From the NCBI GenBank assembly GCA_021399435.1, contig JAJTUP010000007.1, positions 1,426,001-1,490,000 on the forward strand: a stretch of DNA of 64,000 nt, read 5' to 3'. The notes beneath the pieces were generated by a model. The model was not told where the DNA came from. It saw only the letters and a list, made by a program, of their open reading frames with translations, and made no database searches. Position numbers and translations under genes: made by a program. This document shows positions 45,759 through 58,578 of this stretch, piece after piece. The stretch comes from Diaporthe sp. PMI_573. Taxonomy: Eukaryota > Ascomycota > Sordariomycetes > Diaporthales > Diaporthaceae. Position 1 is the first letter of the stretch. Each line of letters opens with the position of its first letter.

Positions 45759-47512
45759 ATGGATCGCCGCCACGGACCTCCCGCCCGATTCGGTTCCCAC
45801 TCTAGGTATAGCCTCCCGCACAGCAGCCCAGAATACATGGCGCAGTCTTGGGGGGCAGGCAACAGCTATCTTGAGTCTTTGCCCGACGAACTTCTAACGG
45901 CGATCTTTGACAAGCTCCTCGACGACGACGAGAGGAGCGAGCATGACATCCACAAGGACCTCGTCAGCCTCTGTCGGGTCTCCAAGCGAATCGACCCCGT
46001 AGCCCGGCCTCTTCTGTTTGAGAAGGTCACCATATTAAGGCCTCACACGCTCATATTGATTTACCGTACCTTGCTTGGAACTGGGTGCCTGGCCGAACAG
46101 ATCAAGGAGATTTACTTTGATGACGACTTCCGAGACGGCCTCCGGTGCCTTTCAGACCCCGAGCGGCGTGAGCTCTTTTACTGTATCAGCCAATACAGCC
46201 CCGGGACATTTCACGACGTTGATAATGACTCCGACATCCTCGGCGTGATGTTGTACAAGATCCCCAAGAGCGCCGTCAACCTGCGCTTGTTGCAGATATG
46301 TATTCAGGACACCCCCAACCCGTATATTAGATTCGATCTAGAATCCTTTGAAGAAATGCGTATGCATCGTCCTGGCTACTCGGCCTTCTTCAAACGGGTC
46401 GGATACACAACTCGGCCGGGTGTGGAGGGTTTAGCTCCAGCGTTTCTGCCGAGGCTGGAGACGTTGGCCCTGCGGGAGTATTGCCAATCCGGGTTGGGGT
46501 TTGAGGTATTTGGGCCTTTCCTGGATATCCCGAGCCTCAGGACCGTCGAGGGCTCTTGTGACGACGGCAACTGGTGCCATCTTGCACCCCTTGCGGAGCT
46601 GTATAAGACATTGCCACGTCTCAAAGGTAAGACGCACCCCGTTGATATATCCTTTGCCTGCCCAGCGCCTATGCCTTCCCTCCCCCCCCCTTCGCCAAAC
46701 AACGATGCATTTCAATGTCGCGAGCTGGAAGTATGTTGACTAATAGCCCAGGCGACCGATTGCCGCGCCACAACATCACCAAACTGGCCCTGACTGATTC
46801 CTCCGCATGCCTGTATGACTTCGAGGACATCGCTCAGCTGTTCCCGCGTCTCGAAGTCCTCTCTGTCATGGTCCGATCTTCTCAGCCTGGGAGACTTGAA
46901 CATTACATCGCACGGGGCAGTCGCAGAGACCTGTCCACCACATTAGGGAAGATGACTGCCCTTCGGATCCTCGAAACCGACATGTACCCGAACCCGGACA
47001 TAACCAGCAGGCTGTACGGTGACATCACGGCATCGCTCGGCCCCGGGAATGTGCTCAGCCTCGCGCGGCTTCCGAACCTGGAACAGATCCAGATCCCACT
47101 GTACATGTTTGCTCATGTCGGCCCGCCACCTTTTGGTGCAGTCGCGGCGATTCCCCGCGAGGTTCTGCCGCGGTCATTGAAGAGCATGACGCTGCTAGCA
47201 CACTGCAAGTGCGGTTTAACCTACGAAAGACAACCCTGTTGGGACTCCACCACCTCATTACTCGAATTCCTGGAGTCGCTCAGAGATGACTTGGTCTGGT
47301 TTCCGGAGCTTGAGACCGTGACATACTGCTTTGGGTCACGCAGCTGTGGCCACCCATATTGGCGTTCACTCACATACAGCCCAGGCGAAGACGAAGACGA
47401 GGACTTTATCCATTCCCGCCTCCAAGCCATTCAGGACGCCTTCTGGAAGCACAAGGTCCAATTTCGTCTTCAGAAGCTAGGTCACGAGGGCACACAGATA
47501 ATCGACCTTTGA
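45759..47512 (+). CDS. F-box/leucine-rich protein gene 2
   Basis: Exons 45759-46626 and 46752-47512 give 542 aa; the intron ends TGACTAAT..CCCAG and keeps frame. An F-box is at about 37-90 (YLESLPDELLTAIFDKLL, SLCRVSKRIDPVARPLLFEK). The rest contains irregular leucine-rich segments (FPRLEVLSVMV, LARLPNLEQIQIPLYMF, VLPRSLKSMTLLAHCKCGL). The last of these matches a segment of gene 1 (LLPKSLKRLTFTVEVRC) and gene 3 (VLPRSLTSLHIIVDL), showing common descent. A probable SCF substrate-recruiting subunit; the target is unknown. The frame is intact. Confidence 0.82.
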
Positions 47513-48657
47513 GACTGCGCCCGGGGGGGGGGGCTCAGAGCGGAGATTCCAAGCAAAAGGCTTCTACCATTCCAGACATCCAAGTGAATGATCAGATGGG
47601 TCAACTGCACTGTGAGAATCCCCAATCTGGTCTGGGCACGAGAATATCTTTTGGCCCACCGGTACCCATGGGCTTTCGGAACCGCAGCAGGGTATTCACT
47701 CTCAAAATGCTCAAGCACCTGAGAGACTTTGCGCACGCTTCTTTGGCATTTTTTGGGAATTCTTTGGGAGGTCTTGTACAAGGCTAGGTGATCGATGAAC
47801 GAATGAGAGTTGGAGGAGACCCGACCGTGGTGATTGATCACCAGTTCTTCCATTATTGTCTAGCCTTACAAAAGCAACGACGTGGTTGTAGACCAATCCA
47901 GCTGCTCTTCTCAAATTCATGACATATCCTGCAAGCATGCATTTCCCTGAGGCGCCTCCTTTTCAGAACCACTCATTGTCCCGCTATTTGGACGTGGCAT
48001 TATCAGTCTTGACTTTGTTTTTCACAAGTGACAAGTCGTTGTCACTGGCACTGTGCACGGGCCACAGTGTGTTGACATGGTGTGAGTGCGCAGTCTTCCA
48101 GCAGCGACTACGAAATCTATAGAAGAGTAAATCACTCCAAGATCTATCGGACGAACGCACGGACCATATTAGTGGGGTGTATTCCATTGTTGTTTTCTTT
48201 TCCCAAGTCCAGCCCATTTCTCTTTTGATTTTGCGTCTACCAGCAACTAGGTAGTCAACCTTGGAAGCAAATCGTCGAGGTCTTCTCACTCTTGTTCATC
48301 GGCAACAGGAGAGAACAGACTCAATCAGCAGTTGCAGAGGGTACTTCTTCTCCAGAATGTTCTCAAGGATTCTTGGTCAGGTAAGGATCCCAACCTCAAC
48401 CCCTTCAAAGCTGCCCACACATTTTCTTCTTCCATCGTCGTAAGCAAGATTTGCGTGCCCACGAAGTGCCCTCCCAGTCGTTCTCGAAAGAAACACTTGA
48501 TCACAATCGTACCCAAGCACATCCTTCCCCAAGAACGACAACCTCGTTGTGGGAAGCAGAGACGCCCACCACAAGACCTGGCACTGGCGGGCAGGGAAAG
48601 CTGAGTGAATGCGCACAGAGACGACCACTCCCAAAGCCTCACCCTGAATCGAGCACC
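47513..48657. other. Intergenic, nothing recognised
   Basis: 1.1 kb between F-box genes 2 and 3, including a G-run at about 47524-47534. The latter half is probably 5' UTR and promoter of gene 3. Confidence 0.5.
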
Positions 48658-50403
48658 ATGCCGCCCGACCCGCCTACCAAGATGGCCGAGAGCCTTGGCA
48701 GCCTTCCCATCGAGGTGCTCATCAAGGTCGCTCAGGAATGCGTGCCATCCGCGCGTCGAAGCCTGTGCAAGGTGTCCAAATACATGGATTCCGCGGCGAG
48801 ACAGGAGCTTTATCGTGCGATTGCCATTGTTGACCCCCGACGCCTGAGACGCCTGTGCCGCACCCTCGACGAGCAGCCTGCGCTGGGGCTGTACATTGTG
48901 GAACTCAAGTTGCTGGTCCCGGCATACTCTCCGACCGAGACAGACATTGGGCTGCTATGCCAGCAGTATCTCGACGTCCTCAAGCGATCCGCTAACCTCA
49001 GAAGGTTCACCATGATGCTGGTGGATCGTGCAAGCCCTAGCCGTCCCTCAGGGGACACGCAGTGGTTCATTGACACACTTTCAGAGGCCATCACGCAGTC
49101 ACAGGGCAGTGGCTCTTCCACTGCTATCTTGCCTCGGCTGCAGCAAGTTCGATTGAGAACAGACAGACACCCGCCGCACATTTCTACCCGCATAGATCAC
49201 TGCGTGGTCCATCCAGAGCTTTTCGAGCCTTTTCTCCTCCTGCCTTTGATGTCAAGCCTAGAGAGCATCCATGACTCTGGACTTTGGGGCGCGTTCCAGC
49301 GTCCTGTTCGCCAGAGGGTACTGCCAACCAGTGGTTACCCGTTGATACTGCCAGCCAATGGTAAGCCGCAATGCACAAAAGCCTCCACTACATTTTCACA
49401 ATCCTCTTGTACACGGCCCGTGGTTATTATTGACTAACTGGTCCATTCAGCAGCAGCACCCAAGGCACGTCAGTACCAGCAGGTCAAGTCAGTGACCTTG
49501 AGACAGAGCGACTGCAATCCGACAGACATGATGGATGTCCTGAACACGTTTCCGGCCATGGAGACTTTGTTCTTCCAAAGCCACATTGAGAGGGACACCA
49601 TCAGCCGTGGACTTGCACGCCTAAGCTTCGCCAACCAAATGTTGACGATTCCATCCAAGAAGCCCTGCCTGTCAGACACCTTCGAGAAGATGAAGTCACT
49701 GAAGGCACTCGTTTTGGTCCCCCTGAACGGCAAGTTCCAGTCTCCAGATATGATGAGAGACTTCCTGGGTCCCTTTAGATTCCTCCGGCTGACGGCGCTT
49801 CCCGAGCTCACATCGGTCTCGGCACTCATCAACCTCTTTGCCGCCCCAGACGGCGAGACGACTGGTGTCCTGACAGTATCGCCTACCAAAGTTCTCCCTC
49901 GTTCACTCACATCATTGCACATCATTGTGGATCTTCACAGCATCTCCAGTTGGGTGGATCCCACGCCGCTCAACGAAGTTTGGTTCCAACCTCGGGAGGC
50001 GGCCCTCGAATTCCTGGACGAGCTGGCCAGCATCTGCTCACTTGCCTTCCCCGGCCTCCGGCAGGTGGAGTACATCTGGGCAGTCGATCGGGCTCACAAC
50101 GACAAATGCGAATCTACTCTTCTGGCGCTGCACGCAATTCGACACCCGATGCGCCCTGAGCCCGAGCGATCGACGACGCCGTGCGATGGTTCAGCCCCGC
50201 TGTGCTGCTACATGCACAGGAGAATCCAGGCGATGAGCCCGGACGAGGACTACACGTCCCGGGCTGAGGGCATCGTTTCGCCTTTCAAGCAACGCTTCGA
50301 GGACCTCGAGGCCGCCTTCAAGCAGGTCAGCGTGGCCTTCAAGGTCACCGAGTTGAAGAGATACAGTGACTACTACCTTCACTGGCGGAGAGATCGAGAG
50401 TGA
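48658..50403 (+). CDS. F-box/leucine-rich protein gene 3
   Basis: Exons 48658-49360 and 49451-50403 give 551 aa; the acceptor is a CAGCAGCAG series, so the second exon may begin 0, 3 or 6 nt later. An F-box-like N-terminus is shorter than in its neighbours (LGSLPIEVLIKVAQECV, SLCKVSKYMDSAARQELYRA). Leucine-rich parts follow (DVLKRSANLRRFTMMLVD, FPAMETLFFQSHI, VLPRSLTSLHIIVDL). The ATG at 48658 (CACCATGCC) is preferred over an upstream frame start that lacks F-box sequence. Intact. Same strand and layout as its paralogues, and the intron lies at a comparable position. Confidence 0.8.
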
Positions 50404-51594
50404 TCTCACGCAGTCTTTGAGCCATAACTTTTGGATGGCGCCCTGACAATTGGAAGCAAAATGGAGGGTTTGGGGTCGGAAAAAAATGGAGCATCGAGAA
50501 CTTGTCTCGGTTATTTCAGTCAGCTCCTCTGCAGTGTGACGCAGATCTCGGGGAGAATTCCAGGGAACGATGGAGGCATCGGTTGAGGCGTGCAAATCGA
50601 CACACATGGAAATACATTTTCTGCGACCAACGTTGGTACATCATTGAATTCATAGTGTAAATTACAACAAGAAAAAATTCTGTAATTTCTGTAGCCCCAC
50701 CGTGATTGCCTCCTGCTTTGAAAAATACAGTGACTCTGGCGCCAGTATCATGCCATGGAAAACATGCGTGCGTGGACAGCAGCATTGTATCTCAGAGCAT
50801 TGGATTCCGCCCGTGGGCTCCCGGCTGCCTCAGCGAGCATACATCACGGTAGCCACTGACCAAAGACTCGGATGTGCACCTGGAACACGTTGTTTGCCTG
50901 CAGCAAACACAGCCGGACAGTGAGTTCTTTGATCTTGGAGATGAGTGGGGTGTGAAGGTGTGGGACATCGAACCTAGGTGCCAGATCGCCGCCATAGCAG
51001 AGGGCAAATCTGTCGTGCCGGATGGTGCCTACGATGCTTCCATCCAATGGGACGGATGTGAGTCCTGAATTGCTGTCTCACTAGCAGTATGTCTCTGTGG
51101 CCTGAGCTGTCTGTGTGGGGCTGACATGGCATGCAGTGGAACAAGTCGCCTCCTTCAGGAAGAGAACGAGACGCTGACCTATTGGAAGAGCTCTCCTGCA
51201 GACAAGCACTGTGATTTTCGCTTTCAGTGTGGGTTTTCTTATTTACGGCTCGAGTCCCAAGGCTGCCTCTTTGCCATTCCCCATTCTTGATATCATCTTC
51301 ATCCCCTCAGTTCTCGTCGTCCTCACGGCACCGTCGATGTTGATGAACATCTACTGAGGCAAATGCTGGCCCACGTAGGCATTATTCCTGGGCATAGACG
51401 GCATCCCACCCAACATGGGCGAATTGAACGCCGCCACTTCGGCTTCAGCCACGGCTGCTTGAGGTGGAGCGTCGTGGGCAGCACACTGTCCCGGCACATG
51501 CGCTCCAAGCAGGACGAGCGCGTCGGGCTTCCTCCAACGCCCGAGAGAAGCGCGCCATGTCCCGAGGCGCCGCCGACGAAGCCGAGCTTCATCT
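50404..51594. other. Intergenic, nothing recognised
   Basis: Holds a 64-codon forward frame (50874-51068, includes DLGDEWGVKVWDIE) and reverse frames near 51350-51630 that look faintly protein-like but have no identifiable family. Confidence 0.4.
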
Positions 51595-53250
51595 TCACCT
51601 TGCTCGCGACAAAATCTTGAGGTAAGAGTCAATGGAAGAGGAAGGGAACTTCAATTGGAGATCTAATTTATCAAATCCCTTCTCAGCCGCAGACATCTTC
51701 TCACCGTCACCAGGGCGTGATGAGTCTACTTCATTTCGAAGCTGAGATGGCTCCACCAAGAAGCTCAAAGCCAACACAGTCAACGCACAGGCAAGCATAA
51801 GCCACCACCCAGCCTGCATGCCGAACCCAAACGCATCCCGGACACGAGGTCCAAAGCCCGCACAGATCCCGCCCTCAATCTTTCCCGTATGAGCCAAAGT
51901 CTGCGCGACATCCGGCACCAGAACCCGGAGCAAGGACTGCAGCTTGTTCACATAAGGAGCCGAGAACAGCCCCACCCCAAACGCAGAGCCCAGTACGTGA
52001 ACGAACGTAAACACCCCGGTGAACTGGCTGCCGGCAGCCTGCGCCGTACGCAGCAGCCCGATCAGTGCGGTCCCTTGGCCCAGGCCCAGGAGGGCGAGCA
52101 CGACGACCGTCTCCTCGCGGCTGGTGCTGGTGCTCCAGCGGGCCATCAGGCTGCCTGCCAGGGCCACCGAGGCGGCGCCGACGCGTACAATATTGAAGCT
52201 CGTTCGGCAAGGGGACGTAATAAAGCGTCCTGAAGAGATTAGCCCCGTGGAAAAATGCGGCAACCATAATATGGAGTTGGTCTGGGTTGAGTAACAGGGA
52301 CAGGTTCAGGAGGGGATCCGGTACCAAGGGCTCGATGAAGAAGAAGGCCGTCAAGAGCGCCAGTCCGGAGATCAATATACCGAATGGGTGGTCTGAAATC
52401 TAGGGGGGAAGGGTACCGCTCGATGCTGGTACAAGCAGCATGCAAGCTGTCCCGGCGGTGAGGCAGAGCGTGCCGAGGTAGTCAAATTGGCGGAAGTCCA
52501 ACCAGGGGTCGGTCCAGGATGGCTCGGGCAGGTCCAGGAAAAAGAATGCCATGACATAGCCAATCATTCCTGGGAAGACGGAGAGGTCGAAGCACGATAG
52601 CCCAATGTTGTTGCTAATTCCAACAGAGTTGGGAAGTTAGTCCAGGCTACAGCAAAGCAACTTCATAATTCGACTGGTTTCAGGACTCACTCGACTAATG
52701 CCCTAGCCATCAGCGGGCTGGCAACCGCAGTCACAGCCCAGACCATCCGGGAGACAGACAAGTATTTCTCGACCTCCTTCGGCGGAACCATGTCCCTCAG
52801 GATCATCTAGACAAGTCGGGGGGCTTACATCGAACAGCCCGTAGGTTCCACCAGCGCCCGCGCCCGATGTAACGCGCATCGCGATCAAACGCCCCGCCGT
52901 TTTAGACAGGGACGGCGGGGCCTTGGAAGCCGCGACGGTGAAGGCGTCAAGGGCGACGGCGAAGGAAAACTTGTAGCCGAGACCCCTGCACAACCTCGGA
53001 CAGATGAGGAAGCCCAGGGCGAACGACAGGAGGAATGAAGTGCCCAGTCACGCGGAGCCGAGGACGTCGGAGGACAGCGTGGGAACAGCCACCGGTATGC
53101 TGAAGATGTCTATGACGACGGCGAGCATGCTTATTTCGATGCTGCAACGATAACCAGTGTCAGCCAGGGGAGTGACCTGATGTATGCTGACGGGGATGTC
53201 GGGGGGCCTCCTCACCTTTCGGACCAACAAGCCGAAGAGAGGCTTAGCTA
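51595..53250 (-). pseudogene. Broken MFS transporter
   Basis: Reverse-strand sequence resembles a DHA-type major facilitator: SIEISMLAVVIDIFSIPVA (first membrane segment), GRLIAMRVTSGAGAGGTYGL, MILRDMVPPKEVEKYLSVSR, FPGMIGYVMAFFFLDLPEP, ISGLALLTAFFFIEPL, LFRTLYYVPLP, and a last part ending LKILSRAR at 51595. These pieces lie in different frames, with a TAG after SSGTLPP and apparent deletions (for example between YYVPLP and NIVRVGAASVA). One normal intron (53142-53216) remains. The 5' end is cut at 53250 by an inserted transposon. Not functional as read; exporters of this type usually move toxins or drugs out of the cell. Confidence 0.78.
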
Positions 53251-53329
53251 CGGGGGTCCAGAGCGACAAATGTCTAAAAATTCAAATTCATTACATTTAC
53301 CCTACCATCTACTAATCTACCCTCCTATC

Positions 53330-53690
53330 TATCAGCTTTCTTTCCTAACCCTTCCCCCTCCCTACCCCCTCCCCTTTCTCCCCCCCTTTTTTTCTTTTGT
53401 TTTTTCTTTTATTTATATAAAAAAAAGAAGAAGAAGAAGAAGAAGAAGAAGAAGAAGAAGAAAAGAGAGGAGGAGAGAGGAGGAAGGGGAGGAGAGGAAG
53501 GGGAGGAGAGGAAGGGGAGGAGAGGAAGGGAGGAGAGGAAGGGGAGGAGAGGAAGGGGAGGAGAGGAAGGGGAGGAGAGGAAGGGGAGGAGAGAAGGAGG
53601 ATGATGAGGAGGAGAGCGGAGGAGGAGCGAGGAGGAGAGAGTGAGAAGGGGAGGAGAGGGGGGGAGGAGAGAAGAGGGGGAGGCTAAAGA
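53330..53690. repeat. Pyrimidine tract followed by GAA and GGGGAGGAGAGGAA repeats
   Basis: About 70 bp of C/T followed by (GAA)n at about 53424-53462 and a purine-only minisatellite of roughly 14-bp units to about 53600, continuing purine-rich. It lies inside the MITE-like element. Confidence 0.9.
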
Positions 53691-53746
53691 TTAAGGTAGG
53701 GGGTAGGGAAGGGGATAGGAAAGAGGTACTAGGGTCGTATTGTAAT

Positions 53747-54007
53747 TGTGATTTGGTTGACCGTTGAAGGGACCGCACGACCGGCCCGGATGTGGCCAAT
53801 GAGAAGGGCCGGTCTGGCTTAGTCAGCAGAGGGCTGGCCACTACACCAAGTTACTTCGGCACCCACGAATGGCGATGACCTCTCTTCTTCTTTTCCATAG
53901 GCAAGAATCGAACCCGTACCCAGACACATACAGTGGTTCCTTTTTATCTTGCCCCTATTTACTACGTACAAAGACCCCTAACCTAAGGCATCAGGGCCAT
54001 ACCAATA
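53747..54007. repeat. 5' LTR of the Copia-type element
   Basis: 261 bp, nearly identical to 58323-58578. Begins TGTGATTTGG; the end reads TACCAATA where the other copy has TACCAACA, a C-to-T change at CpA. Preceded by the target duplication GTAAT (53742-53746). Confidence 0.88.
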
Positions 54008-56123
54008 CGAATGAGTAATTAACTACCCCGTCAAGTCCCTAATAGCTAGGTCCGAAGAGGTAGAGCCATCACCAACCTCATCAACCTTATTAGCTAATAA
54101 GCAGTCAACAGCTAACAAAGCAGACCACAATATCTACGCTACATAATCAAAAGGAAGCAGCTACTACTAACTAGTAACCAGACTAGGTAGTCGTCATTAC
54201 TAGTACCCTAGGAGATCCAGCCGCTAAAGACCAGAGGTTCCTTCCTAGCAAAGACCCCTAAAAGAGCCAGGTATTTACCACGAAGTATTACAAGAAGGAA
54301 CCAATACCCATACAAACCCACTATACCAACGATGACCTTCTATATAAAGAACCAACTATTTAGTAGTACATACTATCACACCTTCCCTACAATATACCCA
54401 TCCTCTAGGTAAAGAATACTCTTACAACCTCGTTCTTTACCCCTTCCCCTTCTTCTACAAAAGGGCTTCTCACCAGACAGTAGCCTTCTTGCTACCTAAA
54501 CAATAGCCAGCAGGGTAAGTACTGACCTCAAGTACTTACCCTATTATTTACATACAAACCTCTCACCCAAGCCCCCTTATACTCCCTTAGCTACCTAGCA
54601 CAGCCACCCGGAACACCCAAAACCATGCCTGGAATACCAAAACCCTCACCTACCCCTCTTTTATTACATTTTAGTAGTATATAACCAAGATAACCACTCA
54701 AAAGGGCAACTCTACCTATTAGACTACATAGTAATAGGTACTGTTTACTAATAACCACTACCTATAGGTAAATAGTTCTTATACTAGTCATAAGCCGTAG
54801 TAGTGAGTATCACGATACCCTCTTTTCTATAGATCTAAGGCCACCAGGAAGGCTACGGCTACCTCGTTGCTACTAACGATGACACCCCTGCCCTGGCACC
54901 ATTACTGCTGTTTAGTAGTAGCAGGCAACAATACCTCTCTCTCTTTCTCTCTCTCACCCAGATCTCTTCACTACTTACCATTATAGCAGTATGCTAGTTC
55001 TCATCACCACCACTTACGTCAAAGCCAACGTTGCTAACTATAGTAGCGGCAGCCCCTCATTAAAGCTGACGTTGCCAACTACGGTGGTGGTAGCCCCTCT
55101 GCCTTCTTCGCCTTCGGCTTGTTTGCCTTCGCCTTCTCCTCCTTCTTCTAGTCTCCCGAAAGTAAACAAACAAACTACCTGCTAAAGAAGCGCGAATATC
55201 GTAGCAGCTGGTCCTCCTCCTCCTCCTTCTGCTGGTCCTTCTTCTAGTGGTCCTCCTCCTACGGTAGGCCTAAATAGCTATCCTTAACTATAACAGGACC
55301 TACACCTATGATAGCTAGTCCCCTTTCTTCTTCTTACTCAGAAGACGAGACCTTCCTTAACTATAATAGGAATTATACCCACGGTAGCTAGTCCTCCCCC
55401 TTCTTCTTTGCCTGACCCACGGGAAGGACGACTACGAAGACTCGAGTTAAATTAGTTAGACTCTCCTCTTCCCCTTCCTTTCCTTTAGACTATAGGAAGG
55501 GTAACTATGAAGATACGAGTTAGATTAGTTAGTCAGTATCCTAGATTCAGATTTTCATAGCTAGCCTAGAAATGATAGGTAATAGCTAGAACCTCTTCTT
55601 CTTTATCCCAGAGTATACCTCCAGTAGCAGGCACTACCCTAGCTAGGAAGTAGGACTACACAGACCTCCTTAGGGCTTACCTTAATACCCTTCACTAACA
55701 ATATACTATCCTAGTAATAAGCTAGGCCTATATTAACTACTCCCTATAGGAAGCCTTAAGTAACCCTTTAAGCTAAAACCCTACCTAGATAACAACATAC
55801 CTACTTAGGGTACTAGACAAGCTACAGGAAATTTATACTATTAATAACGAACTTCTCAGCAAGTATCAAACCTACTTCAAGGGGTAGACTCTTAATAGCT
55901 TTAAAGTTACCAAGAGCCACTAGTAATCAGAGCTCCGGCACTTTCTCCAGGCCCATAGCATCTATACTAGTAATATAAGGAGCACCTACGTTGCTAACTA
56001 ACTATTTACACTCCTTAAAGAAGACTATTACCTTGAGTAGCCAGAAGACAAAGCCTATAAGGTTAAATTTATACCCAAGTCGAAAATAGCACGACAATTT
56101 TAAAGACCACCCAGAAGGGATAT

Positions 56124-56655
56124 TCTGAAGGTTGGTGGATCGAATGGTCAGGTAGCAGTAGAGTGCACTGGAGGTCTTGTTGGGACGATTGAGAATGGTT
56201 TGGACAACTTTGCATTGAATTCGAGTGGGCTTCTGTCAGCCCTCCTCACAGTCCCTCCGACATCGTCTCAACCCTGGGCACGCTGTGGTTGGCTCTGGTG
56301 CGCAGATAGGGAGGCCGGAAAATTCGGCCCTCGGACCCACTATCTTTGGCTTTAAATAACCAGCCAACCCTAACCCTGACAGTAACCAAACTAAATACAG
56401 ATAAACTTCAGAAATCAGGCTATCCAATAAACTAGGTTACATGCTTTTTGGGTAAGAAATAAGGGGAATGCAGAGGTTCGAAGTTAGGGTCTTACAATAG
56501 CCCAAAAAATCGACTCACGGCCACCAAACTCATCTGCCGGCGCGCACGCCACATAGGCACTTAGTCGAAAAAGTGCCAAGTCTAGGGTAACTCCCTACGT
56601 GAAGTCTAGGGTAACCCCTTACGTGCAGCGCCCACACAAGCGTTTCCGTTTAACA
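56124..56655. repeat. Dispersed element, copy 2 (inverted), nested in the retrotransposon
   Basis: Reverse complement of 22183-22704 with scattered changes. It sits inside the internal region of the Copia-type element. No matching 5-bp duplication is visible at its edges. Confidence 0.75.
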
Positions 56656-58322
56656 ATCATAAAAGGCCTAGTAGAATCGTTTAGGCTAGTAAGAATATAA
56701 ACTAACAATACCCTTATTCTTAGTACCCTGGCTTTTTTAGCTAAAGAAGAGAAGAAGATCTAAAAAGCTAAAATTATCTATAAGCTAAAAACGACTCTTA
56801 TACCTACTAGCCCTATCGACTACAATAGTACCTAGCTATTACTTTACGAGGATAGATCTCTTGACATCAACTAGAAGGGCTAGGTAGAGAAGATCGTGAT
56901 AATCAACTAGAAGTTACCTAACCATGTACAACGCTACCTTAAGTAAAAGGCCTATAGGGTATATATAGCCTCTATTTACTAACTAGAAACCATGTTTAAC
57001 CTCTCTATCGCTACTCAAGCCTAATTACCTATAGATAAGGACTATACTAAGCTAAATAAGTGACTTAGGTAGTAAATTAATAACCTTGCTTGTAGGCTCT
57101 AATATATACCTCTTAACCTAACTATTGCTAAGCTAATTATCTTTATCAATAGTGTTATAAACAGCCTCCTTCAGACCCCCAGACCCCTTCAGCCTCCTTC
57201 AGCCCCTTCAAAGCCCTTCCAGCCTCCCTCAGCCCCTATCCGCCTCCTTCAGAAAGAATAGGCTATCTATGCAAGCCTCTAGATATAAGTGGAGAAACCA
57301 GCTAGCCTAGCTTGGCAGAATCTTCTTATCGGAGTTATTCCTTCCGCCCTTTCCCATTTCTCTTTCTAGCCCCTGTTTTTCTCGAGTCATTATTCTCTCC
57401 GTCGGAGGAATATGCCTCTCCGAAGGTCCGAACCTTCTATGTATATATACCTAGCCTTTTCCTCTCAGATAGATAGTTAGTTCTCCAGTCAGATCAACTT
57501 TTTCCCTCCTACACCTAGCTTGCCTCCTCCTTCCTTGAATTTGTTCTCTGTGAGGTGTTGAAGAATATCTTGACTACAGCCTTACTATGTCCCTCTACCC
57601 TTAGCCCTCTGCCCTTAATCTAGGTGATTTTAACAAATAGATTATTTACTAATAACCAGGATCTAAGCTTGTAAATCAGCTTTATACTTATATTAGCTAC
57701 CAAGGAGCTGAATAATAATAGAACCTAGTAGAAGATACATAGTAACATCTTATACTAGTCCTTGACAAAGTATAAAAGGGTAACCCGGAGTATACTAGTA
57801 TTAAAGATATATAGTATAGCTAGTAGTTTTAACAGCACCACTATAATATCTACTACGCTTTACCTTATTACTAACTAACTAGAGCTTCCCTAGGTACCCC
57901 TCATTATCTATACCAACTCGTACTCACTATACGAGTACCTGGTCAAGCTCGGAACTACTAAAGAGAAGAGGCTAATAGTAGATATTCTCACCCTCTACTA
58001 GTTATACGAGAGGAGGGAGATTAGTAAGATCTAATAGATCCACGGCAATAATAACCTAGCAAATACCCTGACAAAGTTATTACTAAACAAGGTGCTAGAA
58101 TGCTTTATATCAACAAACGAGCTAGCAATACATATTAAAGGGTTTGTAGACTGCCCTTACTTAGCTAGCCGGGACAGCTAATAGGAGGGTACCTATGGGA
58201 TCGTTAGGGCACCCCAGAAGGGCCTAACGATCATTTAAGTGTTTAGGGCTTTTATAGGCTTTTTAGCTAATTACGGCATTCTTTTAAACATGCTGCTTTT
58301 TCAACGATTAAAAGACTACCAG

Positions 58323-58578
58323 TGTGGATTTGGTGACCGTTGAAGGGACCGCACGCCCAGCCCAGCTATGGCCAATGAGAAGGGCCGGTCTGGCTTAGTC
58401 AGCAGAGGGCTGGCCACTACACCAAGTACTTCGGCACCCACGATAGCGATGACCTCTCTTCTTCTTTCCATAGCAAGAATTCGAACCCGTACCCAGACAC
58501 GTACGGTGGTTCCTTTTGCTCGCCCCTATTTGCACGTGCAAAGACCCCCTGACCTAAGGCATCAGGGCCGTACCAACA
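58323..58578. repeat. 3' LTR of the Copia-type element
   Basis: 256 bp, begins TGTGGATTTGG and ends TACCAACA; followed by GTAAT (58579-58583). Confidence 0.88.

Larger units (their letters stand above)
53747..58578. mobile_element. Copia-type LTR retrotransposon, RIP-degraded
   Basis: Two direct LTRs, 4.3 kb internal DNA, and a 5-bp duplication GTAAT on both sides (53742-53746 and 58579-58583). At about 57760-58150 the forward frame reads YKRVTRSILVLKIYSIAS, then TNSYSLYEYLVKLGTTKEKR and later LYERREISKI and NNNLANTLTKLL, the RNase H end of Ty1/Copia polyproteins, interrupted by many TAG codons where Gln or Trp would be expected. This is the mark of RIP at CpA. No intact gag or pol remains. 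A 532-bp element is nested inside at 56124-56655. Confidence 0.88.

Noticed and set aside
50874..51068. Forward frame containing DLGDEWGVKVWDIE.
   Set aside because: Protein-like to the eye but only 64 codons, with no identifiable family or splice partners.
53760..53930. tRNA-like boxes in the LTR: reverse-strand GGTTCGATTC and TGGTGTAGTGG resemble pol III B and A boxes.
   Set aside because: They occur in the wrong order (B before A), the T-arm does not pair, and both are inside a clear LTR; no tRNA or SINE is called.
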